NCBI GenBank assembly: GCA_017436125.1
Contig: JAFSDS010000073.1
Span: forward strand, 1-63,192
DNA from: Oscillospiraceae bacterium
GTDB taxonomy: Bacteria > Bacillota > Clostridia > Oscillospirales > Ruminococcaceae
Direction: 5' to 3'
Length of the DNA stretch: 63,192 nucleotides
Position 1 is the first letter of the stretch; each line of letters begins with the position of its first letter. A program made the position numbers and the translations under genes. The notes beneath the pieces are model-generated. The model was given only the letters and a program-made list of their open reading frames with translations, had not been told where the DNA came from and did not search any database. Below, piece by piece: positions 1-9,722 of the stretch.

Positions 1-122
1 GATATCAAATAGTGGATATCTACTACAACGGAATCGGAATTATCCGCGGACTCACACCGGAGGACATGGAAGAAGTCTTCGAGCGTGAACTCGAACAAAA
101 GCAAAAAGAAAAGACGGCGTGA
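1..122 (+). CDS. C-terminal fragment of probable serine site-specific recombinase
   Basis: The frame starting at base 3 is open from the window edge to a TGA at 120-122 and encodes about 39 residues. They begin YQIVDIYYNGIGII and end in a charged tail. The hydrophobic VDIYYNGIG segment resembles the end of the DUF4368 region that closes many large serine recombinases of clostridial phages and conjugative elements. The catalytic and DNA-binding domains would lie left of the window, so the call rests on a short tail only. No second gene follows in the same direction before the hairpin that covers the stop codon. A recombinase at this place usually marks one end of an integrated element, which would make the DNA to the right chromosomal. 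Confidence 0.5.
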   Translation, partial: YQIVDIYYNGIGIIRGLTPEDMEEVFERELEQKQKEKTA

Positions 123-137
123 CAAAATCACGCCGTC
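113..137 (+). terminator. Perfect stem-loop over the recombinase stop codon
   Basis: A 10-bp perfect inverted repeat, GACGGCGTGA and TCACGCCGTC around a CAAAA loop, covers the stop codon. There is no T-run after it, so it may be an mRNA-stabilising hairpin or a weak terminator. Confidence 0.45.
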
Positions 138-303
138 CATATCAAAACTATTCACTTTACAAGAGCCTGCCCAAAATCCGCTCTTCCTTACGGAAGGGAG
201 CCCAAGACGGGGATTTTTTATAACAAAATATGCCGATATAAACTTGATAATACCCAGGCAAGGTGTTATATTTGAGCTATAATAGTGCTTGGAAGTGATA
301 ATA

Positions 304-1038
304 TTGAAAAAGATAATTTCAATCATTCTTATTTTTACAATATTTTTTTTATTTTCCGCCTGCGGAGATGCTGATATAGCCGCTGGCGAATCTGAACCGG
401 AGGTAGTTTCGGATTCTGAGGAATTTTCCAGAACGGAAAATGTCCCTCAACAGTGGAGAAACGGATTCAGCGAAGAAGACGCCAAAAATCTTGTTCAATG
501 GACTTTGGATGCGGCAATTAAAGGTGTGGTTTCTGAAGAAAACGCCGAAGCCGTGGGGATGACGGTTGAAGAAGCGGAAGAAGAGTATATCCGGACAGTA
601 ATCTATGAAGCGGAGTTTCTCTATACATTGATCGGAGAAGATAAATATATTGAAGATGCAATCGAAAAATGCTGCCGTATCATGGACGATATTCATTCCC
701 AAATCGACTATACAGTAAAGGATGCTGTCAAAACGGGAGACACTCGTTTTGAAGTAACTGTTGATGTCCGACCGATAAACTTAACGGAATATTTAACAAC
801 AGAACTTGAGAAAGAGGTTAAAAAATTCGGAGAGGTTAATGAAACCGGTCTTTCCGAGGAAGAAGCCGAAGAACAACTTGCAAAAATAGTTTTTGATATT
901 TACGAAAAATTTTCAAAGAACGTCAAATACGAAGAAACCGAAACTATAACCGTAATTGTTGAACAGACTTTCGACGGAAGCTGGATAATCGATGAAGAAA
1001 GCTCAAATATTCTTGTAACCGCTCTAATTCCGGCCTAA
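304..1038 (+). CDS. Putative lipoprotein, unknown function
   Basis: This 244-residue protein starts with a lipoprotein signal: KK followed by a hydrophobic run ending in LFSACG, so Cys would be lipidated after cleavage. The rest is acidic and helical, rich in Glu and Ala, with a segment near residues 130-160 (FEVTVDVRPINL) of the type seen in DUF5105-like lipoproteins. That match is by impression only. The TTG at 304 is preferred because GGAAGTG lies 6 bases before it and the protein then opens with a normal signal peptide; TTG 289 and GTG 295 are alternatives in frame. A TATAAT at 278-283 could serve as -10 box. It is a single gene followed by a strong terminator. Confidence 0.65.
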   Translation: MKKIISIILIFTIFFLFSACGDADIAAGESEPEVVSDSEEFSRTENVPQQWRNGFSEEDAKNLVQWTLDAAIKGVVSEENAEAVGMTVEEAEEEYIRTVIYEAEFLYTLIGEDKYIEDAIEKCCRIMDDIHSQIDYTVKDAVKTGDTRFEVTVDVRPINLTEYLTTELEKEVKKFGEVNETGLSEEEAEEQLAKIVFDIYEKFSKNVKYEETETITVIVEQTFDGSWIIDEESSNILVTALIPA

Positions 1039-1108
1039 AAACGTTTTTTGTGAAAAAACATCTTTCTTAAAATAATCGAGGAAGAACAGAAATAATAAAA
1101 ATTATAAA

Positions 1109-1137
1109 ATCCCCGCCGAAAGACGGGGATTTTTTTA
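1109..1137 (+). terminator. Rho-independent terminator after the lipoprotein gene
   Basis: The stem ATCCCCG/CGGGGAT is followed by seven T residues, about 70 bases after the lipoprotein stop codon. Confidence 0.85.
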
Positions 1138-1190
1138 TCCGAAAAAGCCATGGAACGGGGTACCTTTATATATAATATATTAAATAATTA

Positions 1191-1219
1191 TTGCAAGTTA
1201 TTTTGCATTTTGCTATAAT
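1191..1219 (+). promoter_or_regulatory. Sigma-A promoter for the gdpP operon
   Basis: TTGCAA (1191-1196) and TATAAT (1214-1219) are 17 bp apart, and a TGC precedes the -10 box (extended type). The leader to the gdpP start is about 45 bases. Confidence 0.75.
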
Positions 1220-1271
1220 ACTAATATATATACTTGTATAACTATGCCCATTTTTAAAAGGAGGTTTTTTG

Positions 1272-3248
1272 ATGAAAAAGAAAATTGACCTTCTTGAAAT
1301 ATCGCTTATTGCATTTATGCTGATAATGGTTGTTTTTACCGCCATGGCCGCAGCCTATGATAAAAGAATTTTTGCCATTCAGCTGGTGATAACTCTTGCG
1401 GCGGTTGCTTTTGGAATATGGAGACTTTTTTCAGCAAGACGCGATTCAAGAAAATTTCTCGAATATCTCGGCGGAAGGCTCGGGGCTGTCAGAAGCGATG
1501 CCCTTATAAAATTCCCGATGCCCGTTGCCGTTACCGATGAAAGCGGAACCATAATCTGGACCAACAGCCTTTTCCATGAGGACGTTATGAAAGGCGACGA
1601 ATGTTTTGGAAAGCCCGTTGATGAAGTTTTTGAAAATTATGATTTTGAAAAAGTTTTTGCTCCCGGCGGATGCGAAGTGATTTGTCACGGAGGAAGCTAT
1701 TCCGTCTGTGCAACTTCTTCCGAAGATCTTGGCGAAAAACTTTTTGCGCTTTATCTTATTGATAAAACAAATGAAAGACGCACGGAAAAACTTTATGACG
1801 AAAGCCGCCCGGCGGTTCTTTCCATAGCCCTTGATAACCTTGAGGAACTTTTTGCAAACTGCCGCGAAAGTGAAAAAAGCTGGATCAAAGGCGAAGTTGA
1901 AAAACTTTTCGAAGATTTTATTACCGAAAACAAGGCTTTTCTTAAGCGAAATTCAAGTTCAAAATACGTTGCTGTTGTTGAAGAAAAATATCTTCGCAAA
2001 ATGGAGGAAGAACGTTTTTCCATCCTTGACAGGGCAAGAAAGATCCTTACCAGCGAGGAACAGCCGGTAACGCTTTCCATCGGCGTTGCAAGGGGCGATT
2101 ATTCCCTCGATAAACTCAACGAATTTTCTCTTCAGGCGCTGGAAATGGCTCTTGGCCGCGGCGGCGACCAGGCAGCGGTAAAAAACGTAAACGGATATGA
2201 GTTCTACGGCGGCTATGCAAAGGGCGTTGAAAAACGTACAAAAGTAAAAACCCGCGTAATCGGCGCCGCTCTTGCGGATCTTATCGAATCCAGCTCCAAT
2301 GTTCTTGTTATGGGCCACCGCTTTGGCGACCTTGACTGCATCGGCGCCGCTATCGGTATGGCGGAAGGCGCAAGGGATATGGAAAAGGACGCAAGGATCG
2401 TTGTTAACCGCGAAACCTGCCTTGCAAAAACCCTTATCGACAAAACCGAAAAGGCCGGAACCCTCGAGCTTTTCATCTCTCCGGATGAGGCCCTTTCGCT
2501 TATAAACGACGATACTCTTCTTATCGTTGTTGATACCCATCTGCGCAGTCTTCTTGAATCCCAGGATATCTACGCAAAATGCCGCAACGTTGTTGTAATC
2601 GACCACCACAGAAGAATGGTGGGAAGCATAGATAACGCGGTCATCTTCTATCATGAGCCTTATGCATCCTCCGCATCCGAAATGGTAACGGAACTTCTCC
2701 AGTATCTTGACAACAGATGCAAGGTAACTAAGGCAGAAGCGGAAGCCCTTTTGGCGGGTATCATGCTCGATACAAAAAGTTTTTCCATGCGAGCAGGCGT
2801 AAGAACTTTTGAAGCGGCAGCGTTCCTTAAAAAAGCGGGTGCCGATACCGTAAAGGTAAAGGAACTTTTCAGCGGAAGCCTTCAAAGCTATCAGCACCGT
2901 TCAAAAATCGTTTCCACTGCGGAAATTTATCGCGGATGCGCCGTTTCTTTTGCAAAATCCTATGATGACATAGGTCTTGTTGCGCCCCAGGCGGCGGATG
3001 AACTTCTTACCATAAACGGCGTTGCGTCCTCCGTTGTAATGTATAAAACACCGGTTGGAGTTTCCTTCTCTGCAAGAAGCCTTGGCGGAATGAACGTTCA
3101 GGTAATTATGGAAACTCTTGGCGGCGGCGGCCACCAGACCATGGCCGGAGCCCAGGTTCCGGATATCACCCCCCAGGAAGCGAAGGAAAAACTACTTGCC
3201 GCTATTGACGATTATTATGAAAAAGCCGCGGGACACGCGGATGAATGA
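1272..3248 (+). CDS. gdpP: Cyclic-di-AMP phosphodiesterase GdpP
   Basis: GdpP hydrolyses the second messenger c-di-AMP at the membrane and thereby tunes potassium/osmotic balance and cell-wall stress. This 658-residue protein has the family layout: two membrane segments (about residues 8-50), a PAS-like region (75-165), a degenerate GGDEF region (170-300), then the DHH phosphoesterase domain with MGHRFGDLDCIG and VVIDHHRR, and a C-terminal DHHA1 domain with GGGGHQTMAG. The DHH, DxD and His ligands for the two metal ions are all present, so the enzyme should be active. ATG 1272 is chosen because AGGAGG ends six bases before it; the TTG one codon upstream is too close. The order gdpP-rplI-dnaB is the same as in Bacillus subtilis. 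Confidence 0.95.
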   Translation: MKKKIDLLEISLIAFMLIMVVFTAMAAAYDKRIFAIQLVITLAAVAFGIWRLFSARRDSRKFLEYLGGRLGAVRSDALIKFPMPVAVTDESGTIIWTNSLFHEDVMKGDECFGKPVDEVFENYDFEKVFAPGGCEVICHGGSYSVCATSSEDLGEKLFALYLIDKTNERRTEKLYDESRPAVLSIALDNLEELFANCRESEKSWIKGEVEKLFEDFITENKAFLKRNSSSKYVAVVEEKYLRKMEEERFSILDRARKILTSEEQPVTLSIGVARGDYSLDKLNEFSLQALEMALGRGGDQAAVKNVNGYEFYGGYAKGVEKRTKVKTRVIGAALADLIESSSNVLVMGHRFGDLDCIGAAIGMAEGARDMEKDARIVVNRETCLAKTLIDKTEKAGTLELFISPDEALSLINDDTLLIVVDTHLRSLLESQDIYAKCRNVVVIDHHRRMVGSIDNAVIFYHEPYASSASEMVTELLQYLDNRCKVTKAEAEALLAGIMLDTKSFSMRAGVRTFEAAAFLKKAGADTVKVKELFSGSLQSYQHRSKIVSTAEIYRGCAVSFAKSYDDIGLVAPQAADELLTINGVASSVVMYKTPVGVSFSARSLGGMNVQVIMETLGGGGHQTMAGAQVPDITPQEAKEKLLAAIDDYYEKAAGHADE

Positions 3249-3305
3249 TTTCTTCCCAGATTTGGGAAAACATAAAATGAAATACCCCGAAAGGAGATAT
3301 ATAAT

Positions 3306-3749
3306 ATGAAAGTTATTCTTCTCGAAGACGTAAAAGGTTCCGGAAAGAAAGGCGAGCTTATCAACGCATCCGACGGTTATGCAAGAAACTTCCTTCTTCC
3401 TAAAAAACTTGCCATGGAGGCAACCCCCCAGGCAATGAACGAACTTAAACAGAAAGAAGCAGCAAAAGAACGCCGCCTTGCCCTTGAAAAACAGGCAGCA
3501 ATGGATTCTGCCGCTGTTATTAAAGAAAAAACCGTAAAAATCACCGGAGCCGCCGGTTCCAACGGAAAGCTCTTTGGTTCCGTAACCGCCGCCGACGTTG
3601 CCGCAGAAATCAAAAAACAGTACGGCATTGAAGTTGATAAGAAAAAAGTTTCTCTTGAAGGCGATATCAAATCCTTCGGAACTTTCAATGCGGAAGTTAA
3701 GTTCGGCCACGGTGTTTCCGCAAAAATCTATGTTCTTGTTTCCGAATAA
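3306..3749 (+). CDS. rplI: 50S ribosomal protein bL9
   Basis: The 147-residue protein opens [17 protein letters not shown] and continues through the [11 protein letters not shown] motif, the N-terminal rRNA-binding half of bL9. A long charged connecting helix and a compact C-terminal domain (from about residue 75) follow. Length is normal for the family. bL9 binds 23S rRNA near the L1 stalk base and helps keep the reading frame. An AAAGGAGAT ribosome site precedes the ATG. It lies 57 bases after gdpP and 30 bases before dnaB, so it is an internal operon gene. Confidence 0.97.
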   Translation: MKVILLEDVKGSGKKGELINASDGYARNFLLPKKLAMEATPQAMNELKQKEAAKERRLALEKQAAMDSAAVIKEKTVKITGAAGSNGKLFGSVTAADVAAEIKKQYGIEVDKKKVSLEGDIKSFGTFNAEVKFGHGVSAKIYVLVSE

Positions 3750-3779
3750 TCTTCTTCCGATATAAAGAGGTGAAAAACT

Positions 3780-5132
3780 TTGGAAAACGATAATCCGCTT
3801 TTACTCGGAATGGATCTGCCATACAGCCTTGAGGCGGAACAGAGCGTTTTGGGCGCCGTTCTTGTTGAACCGGGATGCCTTTCCGAACTTGTTGAAAGAC
3901 TTCGTCCCGACAGCTTTTACCGCCCCCAGCACAAAGCGCTTTTTGGCGAAATGGTGCGTATGTTCACTTCCGGCGAGCCGGTTGACTTTATAACCCTTCT
4001 TGAAGCCGCAAGGGAAGAAGAGATTTTTCAGACCGAACAGGAAGCAAAAATCTATCTTTCACATCTTATGGAGATAGTTCCTTCCGTAAGAAACCTTGGC
4101 GCATATGTCGATATCATTCTTGATAAACAGCTTACGAGAAACCTTATCGAAATTTCCGGCGACATTCTTAATGACGCAAGGGAAAGCGGCGCAGAGGGCC
4201 AGCTTCTTCTTGATTCTGCGGAACAGAAAATTTATGATATCCGCCAGGGCAGGGACGCAAGAGGACTTGTTCCCATAAGCGATACCCTTATCGAGGCCTA
4301 TGACAGGATAAATAAACTTTCCGGCGAGGACAGAGAACAGTATCTCGGTCTTAAAACCGGTTATTCCGCCGTTGACGGAAAGCTTGGCGGTCTTAATAAA
4401 TCCGACCTTGTTATTATTGCGGCAAGACCGGGTCTTGGTAAAACAAGCTTTGCGCTCAACATCGCCGCAAAGGTCGCAATGAAGCAAAAGAAAAATGTTG
4501 CGATATTCTCCCTTGAAATGAGCTCCGAACAGATAACCTCCCGTATGCTCTCCCGCGAAGCAATGGTAGAAAGCTGGAAGCTGAGGATAGGTTCTCTTGA
4601 ACCTTCGGACTGGACAAGACTTGCGGAAGCGGCCCAGATGCTCAACAGAGCTAATATCCTTATCGACGATACTGCCGGTATCACCGTTTCTGAAATGAAG
4701 GCAAAACTTCGCCGGGTAAAAAATCTCGACCTTGTTATAATTGACTATCTCCAGCTTATGTCCTCCGGTAAACGAAGCGACAACCGTGTTCAGGAAGTTT
4801 CCGAAATGACGAGGAACCTTAAACTTATGGCTAAGGAGCTTAATGTTCCGGTAATCGTTCTTTCCCAGCTTTCCCGTGGAACCGAAAGCAGACAGGGCCA
4901 TAAGCCCATGCTTTCCGACCTTCGTGAATCCGGTTCCATCGAGCAGGATGCGGATATCGTAATGTTCCTCTATCGCGAATCCTATTATCAGCAGCAGGAG
5001 GGCGTTGCAACGCCGGAGGCCGATACGGTCGAAGTTATTGTTGCTAAAAACCGCCATGGCGAAACTGGAACGGCAACTCTCTGCTGGGACGGCCAGTTTA
5101 CAAAGTTTACCACTCTGGAGGAAGACCGATGA
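3780..5132 (+). CDS. dnaB: Replicative DNA helicase DnaB
   Basis: The 450-residue protein has the N-terminal primase-interacting domain (LPYSLEAEQSVLGAVL, residues 14-115), a linker, and the RecA-like hexameric helicase domain from about 180. Walker A reads ARPGLGKTSFALN and Walker B is LVIIDYLQLM. An arginine-rich C-terminal motif (SDLRESGSIEQDAD) completes the set. The enzyme unwinds DNA at the fork (called DnaC in Bacillus). The start is TTG at 3780, supported by AGAGGTG eight bases upstream. Its last bases overlap the tilS start (ATGA), so the two genes are translationally coupled. Confidence 0.97.
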   Translation: MENDNPLLLGMDLPYSLEAEQSVLGAVLVEPGCLSELVERLRPDSFYRPQHKALFGEMVRMFTSGEPVDFITLLEAAREEEIFQTEQEAKIYLSHLMEIVPSVRNLGAYVDIILDKQLTRNLIEISGDILNDARESGAEGQLLLDSAEQKIYDIRQGRDARGLVPISDTLIEAYDRINKLSGEDREQYLGLKTGYSAVDGKLGGLNKSDLVIIAARPGLGKTSFALNIAAKVAMKQKKNVAIFSLEMSSEQITSRMLSREAMVESWKLRIGSLEPSDWTRLAEAAQMLNRANILIDDTAGITVSEMKAKLRRVKNLDLVIIDYLQLMSSGKRSDNRVQEVSEMTRNLKLMAKELNVPVIVLSQLSRGTESRQGHKPMLSDLRESGSIEQDADIVMFLYRESYYQQQEGVATPEADTVEVIVAKNRHGETGTATLCWDGQFTKFTTLEEDR

Positions 5133-6511
5133 GCACCGCGCCGTTTGAACTTGAAACGGTAAAAGAGGTTTTAAACCGCTTCGATATGCTCAAAAAATGC
5201 GGAAAAGTTGTTGTTGCTGTTTCCGGAGGGTGTGATTCTTCCGTTCTTCTGCATGTTCTCTGGCGCTTGAGCACGGAGATGGACCTTAAAATTACTGCGG
5301 CCCATATAAACCACAACCTTCGAGGCAATGAAAGCAAAAGGGACGAAGAATTCGTCCGTTCCCTTTGCAAAAAATACGGCATTGAATGCCGGGTGCTTGA
5401 TGCGAACGTTGCAAAATTTGCTAAAGAACGGGGATTGAGCACCGAAGAGGCGGGAAGAAAACTTCGGTATGAGTTTTTTGAGCACTGCGCCGAAGAGCTT
5501 GGGGAGGGCGCGAAGATCGCAACAGCCCACAGCCTTTCGGACTGTGCCGAAACATATATTTTCAACTCCGCAAGGGGAGCTTCTCTCTCCGGAATATGCG
5601 GTATCCCGCCGGTAAGGGAAAAGATTATACGCCCTCTTATCGAGTTTTCAAGGGAACAGATCGAAGCCTATGCAAATGAGCACGGCCTTGAATATGTTAC
5701 CGACAGCACCAACCTCACCGATGAATATACCCGGAACAGGATACGCCACGGGGTTATTCCGGTGATGAAGGAAATAAATCCGGGCTTTGAAAAAGCCTTT
5801 CTCCGCCTTTCAAAAAACCTTGCGGAAACAAGGGATTTTATCGAGCTTGAAACCGAAAAACTTCTTGAAGAGGCAAAAACCGAAAAGGGTTTTGACAGCA
5901 AAGTAATCGCAAAAGCCCATCCGGCCATAAAAAACCGGGCGGCGGCGCTGATACTTGAAAACTTTGGATTTGGCTTTGATAATGAAAGGACTCTTCGCCT
6001 TTCAAAAAGCTTTGGCGAAGAGGATTTTAAAGAAGAACTTTCGAAAGATGAATATCTTGTTCAAAAAAGCGGCATTGTTTTTAAAGAAATAAAAGCAAAG
6101 CCGGCGAAAAAAATTCCGGAAAAGGATTTTTCAGAGGGAAAGATATCTCTTACCGGTGAAAAATCCCTTGAAATCAAGGTTTTGTCATACGAGAGCTTTC
6201 AAAATTCATACAAAGTTAATAGTTATGTATTAAAAGATACATTTGATTTTGATAAGATAGTCGGCAGAGCAGTTATCCGTTCAAGAACGGAGGGCGATAA
6301 AGCCGATATCCACGGAGGAACCAAAACGCTTAAAAAGCTTTTCATTGAAGAAAAGATCCCGGCAGAAAAACGAAATTCCGTCGCGGTCATAGCCGATGAT
6401 GAGGGCGTTATCTGGGTGGAAGGTCTTGGGGCCGCAAGGCGCGCAAGACTTTCCGAAAAAACAGTAAATGTGGCGGCCGTAAAGGTTTGCTATGAAATAA
6501 AAGATTTTTAA
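5129..6511 (+). CDS. tilS: tRNA(Ile)-lysidine synthase
   Basis: TilS attaches lysine to C34 of tRNA-Ile(CAU) using ATP, switching its decoding from AUG to AUA; it is essential. The 460-residue protein has the PP-loop ATP-binding motif SGGCDSS near residue 31, HINHNLRG, and GAKIATAHSLSDCAET, followed by a middle domain and a C-terminal substrate-binding domain (about 390-460). The ATG overlaps the dnaB stop codon and has GGAGG upstream inside dnaB. The following genes hpt and ftsH complete the usual tilS-hpt-ftsH order. Confidence 0.95.
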   Translation: MSTAPFELETVKEVLNRFDMLKKCGKVVVAVSGGCDSSVLLHVLWRLSTEMDLKITAAHINHNLRGNESKRDEEFVRSLCKKYGIECRVLDANVAKFAKERGLSTEEAGRKLRYEFFEHCAEELGEGAKIATAHSLSDCAETYIFNSARGASLSGICGIPPVREKIIRPLIEFSREQIEAYANEHGLEYVTDSTNLTDEYTRNRIRHGVIPVMKEINPGFEKAFLRLSKNLAETRDFIELETEKLLEEAKTEKGFDSKVIAKAHPAIKNRAAALILENFGFGFDNERTLRLSKSFGEEDFKEELSKDEYLVQKSGIVFKEIKAKPAKKIPEKDFSEGKISLTGEKSLEIKVLSYESFQNSYKVNSYVLKDTFDFDKIVGRAVIRSRTEGDKADIHGGTKTLKKLFIEEKIPAEKRNSVAVIADDEGVIWVEGLGAARRARLSEKTVNVAAVKVCYEIKDF

Positions 6512-6529
6512 CACGGAGGATGCGGCAAA

Positions 6530-7087
6530 ATGTATAATATTGAAGACGACATCGAAAGAATCCTTATTTCCGAGAAAGACATCAAAAAAGCAGTCAAAAA
6601 AATGGGCAAGGCTATCAGCAAGGACTATGCTGATAAAAACCTTATGCTTGTTGCTGTTCTTAAAGGTTCCGTTATTTTCATGGGCGACCTTATGAGAGCC
6701 ATCAGCATTCCTATTAACATCGATTTTATGTCTGTTTCCAGCTATGGCGGCGGCACTAAAACCAGCGGTGTTGTAAAAATCATCAAGGACCTTGACCATG
6801 ACCTTTCCGGTAAAGATATTCTTATCGTTGAGGATATCCTTGACAGCGGCATGACCCTTTCCTACCTTACAAAGATTCTTCGCCAGAGAAACGTTGCATC
6901 TATAAAGGTGGCAACTCTTCTTGATAAACCGGAACGCCGCATTGCGGATATCACCGCAGATTATACCTGCTTTACTGTTCCGGATGAATTTGTTGTCGGT
7001 TACGGTCTTGACTATGACCAGCTTTACCGCAACCTTCCCTACGTTGGTGTTCTTAAACCCCGCGTTTATGAAAACAAAGCAGAATAA
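6530..7087 (+). CDS. hpt: Hypoxanthine phosphoribosyltransferase
   Basis: This enzyme of 185 residues converts hypoxanthine or guanine and PRPP to IMP or GMP in purine salvage. It carries the PRPP-binding motif ILIVEDILDSGMTL, the early VLKGSVIFMGDL loop, and the C-terminal VGYGLDYDQLYRNLPYVGVL segment that closes the base pocket. Length is typical. A CGGAGGATG ribosome site lies 18 bases after the tilS stop. In Bacillus HprT also contacts FtsH and TilS regulatory circuits through (p)ppGpp control, but nothing in the sequence here tests that. Confidence 0.96.
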   Translation: MYNIEDDIERILISEKDIKKAVKKMGKAISKDYADKNLMLVAVLKGSVIFMGDLMRAISIPINIDFMSVSSYGGGTKTSGVVKIIKDLDHDLSGKDILIVEDILDSGMTLSYLTKILRQRNVASIKVATLLDKPERRIADITADYTCFTVPDEFVVGYGLDYDQLYRNLPYVGVLKPRVYENKAE

Positions 7088-7141
7088 TAAGATTTTTACC
7101 CCATAAAGGGGTGCATTATATAAATCGGAGTTGATCTTTTT

Positions 7142-9058
7142 TTGAGCAATAAAGTAAAAACAATAATTTCATACGTCGTTGCGCTTGTTTTGCTTTTGTT
7201 CCTTACCTCCCTTATGTTCACTATGAACAAGGAAGAAACGGAAGTACCGAAGTATTACGAAGTTCTTTCGATGTTTGAAAATGCCGAAGTTGAAAGCTAT
7301 ACCCTCGACCTCGGAACCGGTGATCTTACCATCGTTAAAAAGCCTGAAGAGGGTAAGGATAAGGGCGAAACCATCAAATATCTTGTTCCGAACGTTTCCG
7401 TATTCCTTTCCGACATCGACATAATCAATGAACAAAACGGCTTTTCTGCAACGGAAATGCAGCCGGATTATCTTCCCATAAAAGAAACCCCCTGGTGGGT
7501 TTCCATGCTTCCGACCCTTCTTCTCATCGGAGCAATGGCTGTTTTCTGGTTCTTTATGATGCGCCAGCAGGGCGGCGGCGGAAAAGTAATGGATTTTGCC
7601 AAGGCAAAATATAAGGATAAATCCGGAAACAAGCCCACAACTTTTGCGGACGTTGCAGGATGCACCGAGGAAAAAGAGGAACTTGAGGAAATAGTCGAAT
7701 TCCTTAAACATCCCAACCAGTTCAATGCCCTCGGCGCAAGGATCCCCAAGGGTGTTCTCCTTATGGGCCAGCCAGGTACAGGTAAAACCCTTCTTGCAAG
7801 AGCGGTTGCCGGCGAAGCGGGGGTTCCTTTCTTCTCCATTTCCGGTTCCGACTTTGTTGAAATGTTTGTCGGCGTCGGCGCAAGCCGTGTTCGTGACCTT
7901 TTCGGCGAAGCAAAGAAAAACGCCCCGGCAATCATCTTTATCGATGAGATCGACGCAGTCGGCCGCCACAGAGGTGCGGGCCTTGGCGGCGGACATGATG
8001 AACGCGAACAGACCCTTAACCAGCTTCTTGTTGAGATGGACGGTTTTGGAAACAACACCGGAATCATCGTTATGGCCGCGACCAACCGCGCGGATATCCT
8101 TGACCCGGCACTTCTTCGTCCCGGCCGTTTTGACCGCCAGATAGTAGTCGGCGCACCGGACGTTGAAGGACGCGAGGCCATTCTTAAGATCCACACCAAA
8201 AACAAACCCCTCGGTCCGGATGTTGACCTTTCCGTTATTGCAAAATCCACCGCAGGCTTTACCGGTGCGGAACTTGAAAACCTTACCAACGAAGCGGCTC
8301 TTCTTGCTGCACGCCGCAAGAAAAAGGCCATCACCATGAAGGAAATCGAGGAAGCGACCATTAAGGTTGTTGCCGGTCCGGAAAAACGTTCCAGGAAGGT
8401 AAACGATAAGGATAAACGCCTTACCTCCTATCATGAAGCCGGCCACGCAGTCGTTACCTATTTCTGCAAGACTCAGGATCCGGTACACGAAATTTCCATC
8501 GTTCCGAGAGGTTATGCCGGCGGCTATACCATGAGCCTTCCGGTTGAGGACAGAAACTATGTAACAAAAGGTTATATGGAAGAGGAACTTTGCACCCTCC
8601 TCGGCGGACGTGTTGCGGAAGCAATCGTTCTCGGTGATATTTCCACCGGCGCATCCAACGATATCGAGCGCGCAACAAGAATCGCAAGAAACATGGTAAC
8701 CCGTTATGGCTTCAGTGAAAAGCTTGGTCCGATAGTTTACGGCTCCGACGAAAACGAGGTTTTCCTCGGAAGAGATTACGGCCAGAACAAGCATTATTCC
8801 GATGACATCGCTTCCGATATCGACTGCGAAATCAGAAGATTTGTTGATGAAGCTTATGCAAAAACCGAATCCATCCTTCGTGCACACAGGGATAAACTCG
8901 ATGCGGTCGCCGCAGTTCTTATGGAAAAAGAAAAAGTTTCCGGTGAGGAATTTGAGGAAATTATGAATCCGAAGCCCGCAGAACCGGAAGTTCTTCCGGA
9001 GGAACCGGTTATTGAAGAAACCGCCGCAGAAGTTCCTTCTGAAAAAATCGAAGAATAA
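7142..9058 (+). CDS. ftsH: ATP-dependent zinc metalloprotease FtsH
   Basis: FtsH is a membrane-anchored hexameric AAA+ protease that degrades misfolded membrane proteins and some regulators. The 638-residue protein has two membrane segments (about 8-27 and 117-139) around a short external domain. Next come the AAA module with Walker A GQPGTGKT (the more usual form is GPPGTGKT), Walker B IIFIDEID and the second region of homology, then the protease domain with the zinc motif HEAGH. The tail is acidic and Glu/Pro-rich. The TTG at 7142 has GGAG 11 bases upstream and gives the expected N-terminus. It ends the operon and is followed by a strong terminator. Confidence 0.96.
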   Translation: MSNKVKTIISYVVALVLLLFLTSLMFTMNKEETEVPKYYEVLSMFENAEVESYTLDLGTGDLTIVKKPEEGKDKGETIKYLVPNVSVFLSDIDIINEQNGFSATEMQPDYLPIKETPWWVSMLPTLLLIGAMAVFWFFMMRQQGGGGKVMDFAKAKYKDKSGNKPTTFADVAGCTEEKEELEEIVEFLKHPNQFNALGARIPKGVLLMGQPGTGKTLLARAVAGEAGVPFFSISGSDFVEMFVGVGASRVRDLFGEAKKNAPAIIFIDEIDAVGRHRGAGLGGGHDEREQTLNQLLVEMDGFGNNTGIIVMAATNRADILDPALLRPGRFDRQIVVGAPDVEGREAILKIHTKNKPLGPDVDLSVIAKSTAGFTGAELENLTNEAALLAARRKKKAITMKEIEEATIKVVAGPEKRSRKVNDKDKRLTSYHEAGHAVVTYFCKTQDPVHEISIVPRGYAGGYTMSLPVEDRNYVTKGYMEEELCTLLGGRVAEAIVLGDISTGASNDIERATRIARNMVTRYGFSEKLGPIVYGSDENEVFLGRDYGQNKHYSDDIASDIDCEIRRFVDEAYAKTESILRAHRDKLDAVAAVLMEKEKVSGEEFEEIMNPKPAEPEVLPEEPVIEETAAEVPSEKIEE

Positions 9059-9068
9059 TATAAAAGTA

Positions 9069-9101
9069 AAAACCCCCGCGGATTTACCGCGGGGGTTTTA
9101 T
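9069..9101 (+). terminator. Terminator of the gdpP-ftsH operon
   Basis: An 11-bp GC-rich stem (AACCCCCGCGG with its complement) around ATTTA is followed by TTTTA. It lies 11 bases after the ftsH stop codon and 9 bases before the end of the convergent acetyltransferase gene, so it may serve both strands. Confidence 0.85.
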
Positions 9102-9109
9102 TCATAAAT

Positions 9110-9592
9110 TCAAACTTTAAAATCTATCCTTACGTTGTTTTCCCGGTTGTTTTCGTGGCCTTCATCACGGGAAGTGATAACGCCGCCCATTTTTAAATAA
9201 AAACCGAGAGCTTTTTCATTTTGCGGATGACAGCCGAGATAGAATCTTTTATATCCTTTTTCTTTACAAAAACCGCGTATTTTTTCAAAGGCAAGTTTTC
9301 CGATGCCTTTGCCCCGGTGTTCCTTAAGAAGATAGAGGGACTGTACGTAAAGGATATCCTTTTCCTGAAGGATGAGATAGCCGATTTTTTCCTTCTCTTC
9401 CTCGACAAAATAAACGGTAAATTCATCACAGGTTATGCGGAAAAGGTCCTTTTCGTTATGAAAGGCATAGTCAAAATTATCTATGATATCATCCGGATAG
9501 ATGCCACGATAGGTCGTTGCCCAGACTTTTTGTCGAAGGGATGAAAGTTCTTTATATTCAAAAGGCTCTGCAATTCTGAATGAAACGGACAA
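9110..9592 (-). CDS. GNAT family N-acetyltransferase
   Basis: The 160-residue protein has the GNAT fold signature: the central beta strand and acetyl-CoA loop LYLLKEHRGKGIGKLAFEKI (the R-G-x-G-[IL]-G-K form of the Q/RxxGxG/A motif), then YLGCHPQNEKALGFYLKMG. The N-terminal region with WATTYRGIYPDD is common in acetyltransferases annotated as spermidine/phosphinothricin-like, but the substrate cannot be deduced. Start is a TTG preceded by AAAGGAGGGAG at good spacing. It stands alone, convergent with ftsH. Confidence 0.85.
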   Translation of the reverse strand: MSVSFRIAEPFEYKELSSLRQKVWATTYRGIYPDDIIDNFDYAFHNEKDLFRITCDEFTVYFVEEEKEKIGYLILQEKDILYVQSLYLLKEHRGKGIGKLAFEKIRGFCKEKGYKRFYLGCHPQNEKALGFYLKMGGVITSRDEGHENNRENNVRIDFKV

Positions 9593-9661
9593 TAAAACTC
9601 CCTCCTTTTATAATGAAATATTAGTTCAAACAAAACGGTTAGTCAAGGGCAAAAAACAAGG

Positions 9662-9690
9662 TTTACCGAAAAGGCGTTTTGTGATAAAAT
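9662..9690 (+). promoter_or_regulatory. Probable promoter of the galactokinase-like gene
   Basis: TTTACC and TAAAAT are separated by 17 bp; the -10 is preceded by TGTGA, a form repeated before several genes of this window. Confidence 0.5.
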
Positions 9691-9722
9691 AGCATCAGAA
9701 TTTTATGAAAGGCGGCGAAGGG

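Noticed and set aside
85-282. Open frame of 65 codons at the left edge
   Set aside because: It overlaps the recombinase tail in another frame, has no ribosome site and runs through hairpins.
7169-8887. 572-codon frame opposite ftsH
   Set aside because: It is the antisense of the strongly conserved ftsH gene; the long frame comes from codon bias, and the product has no domain.
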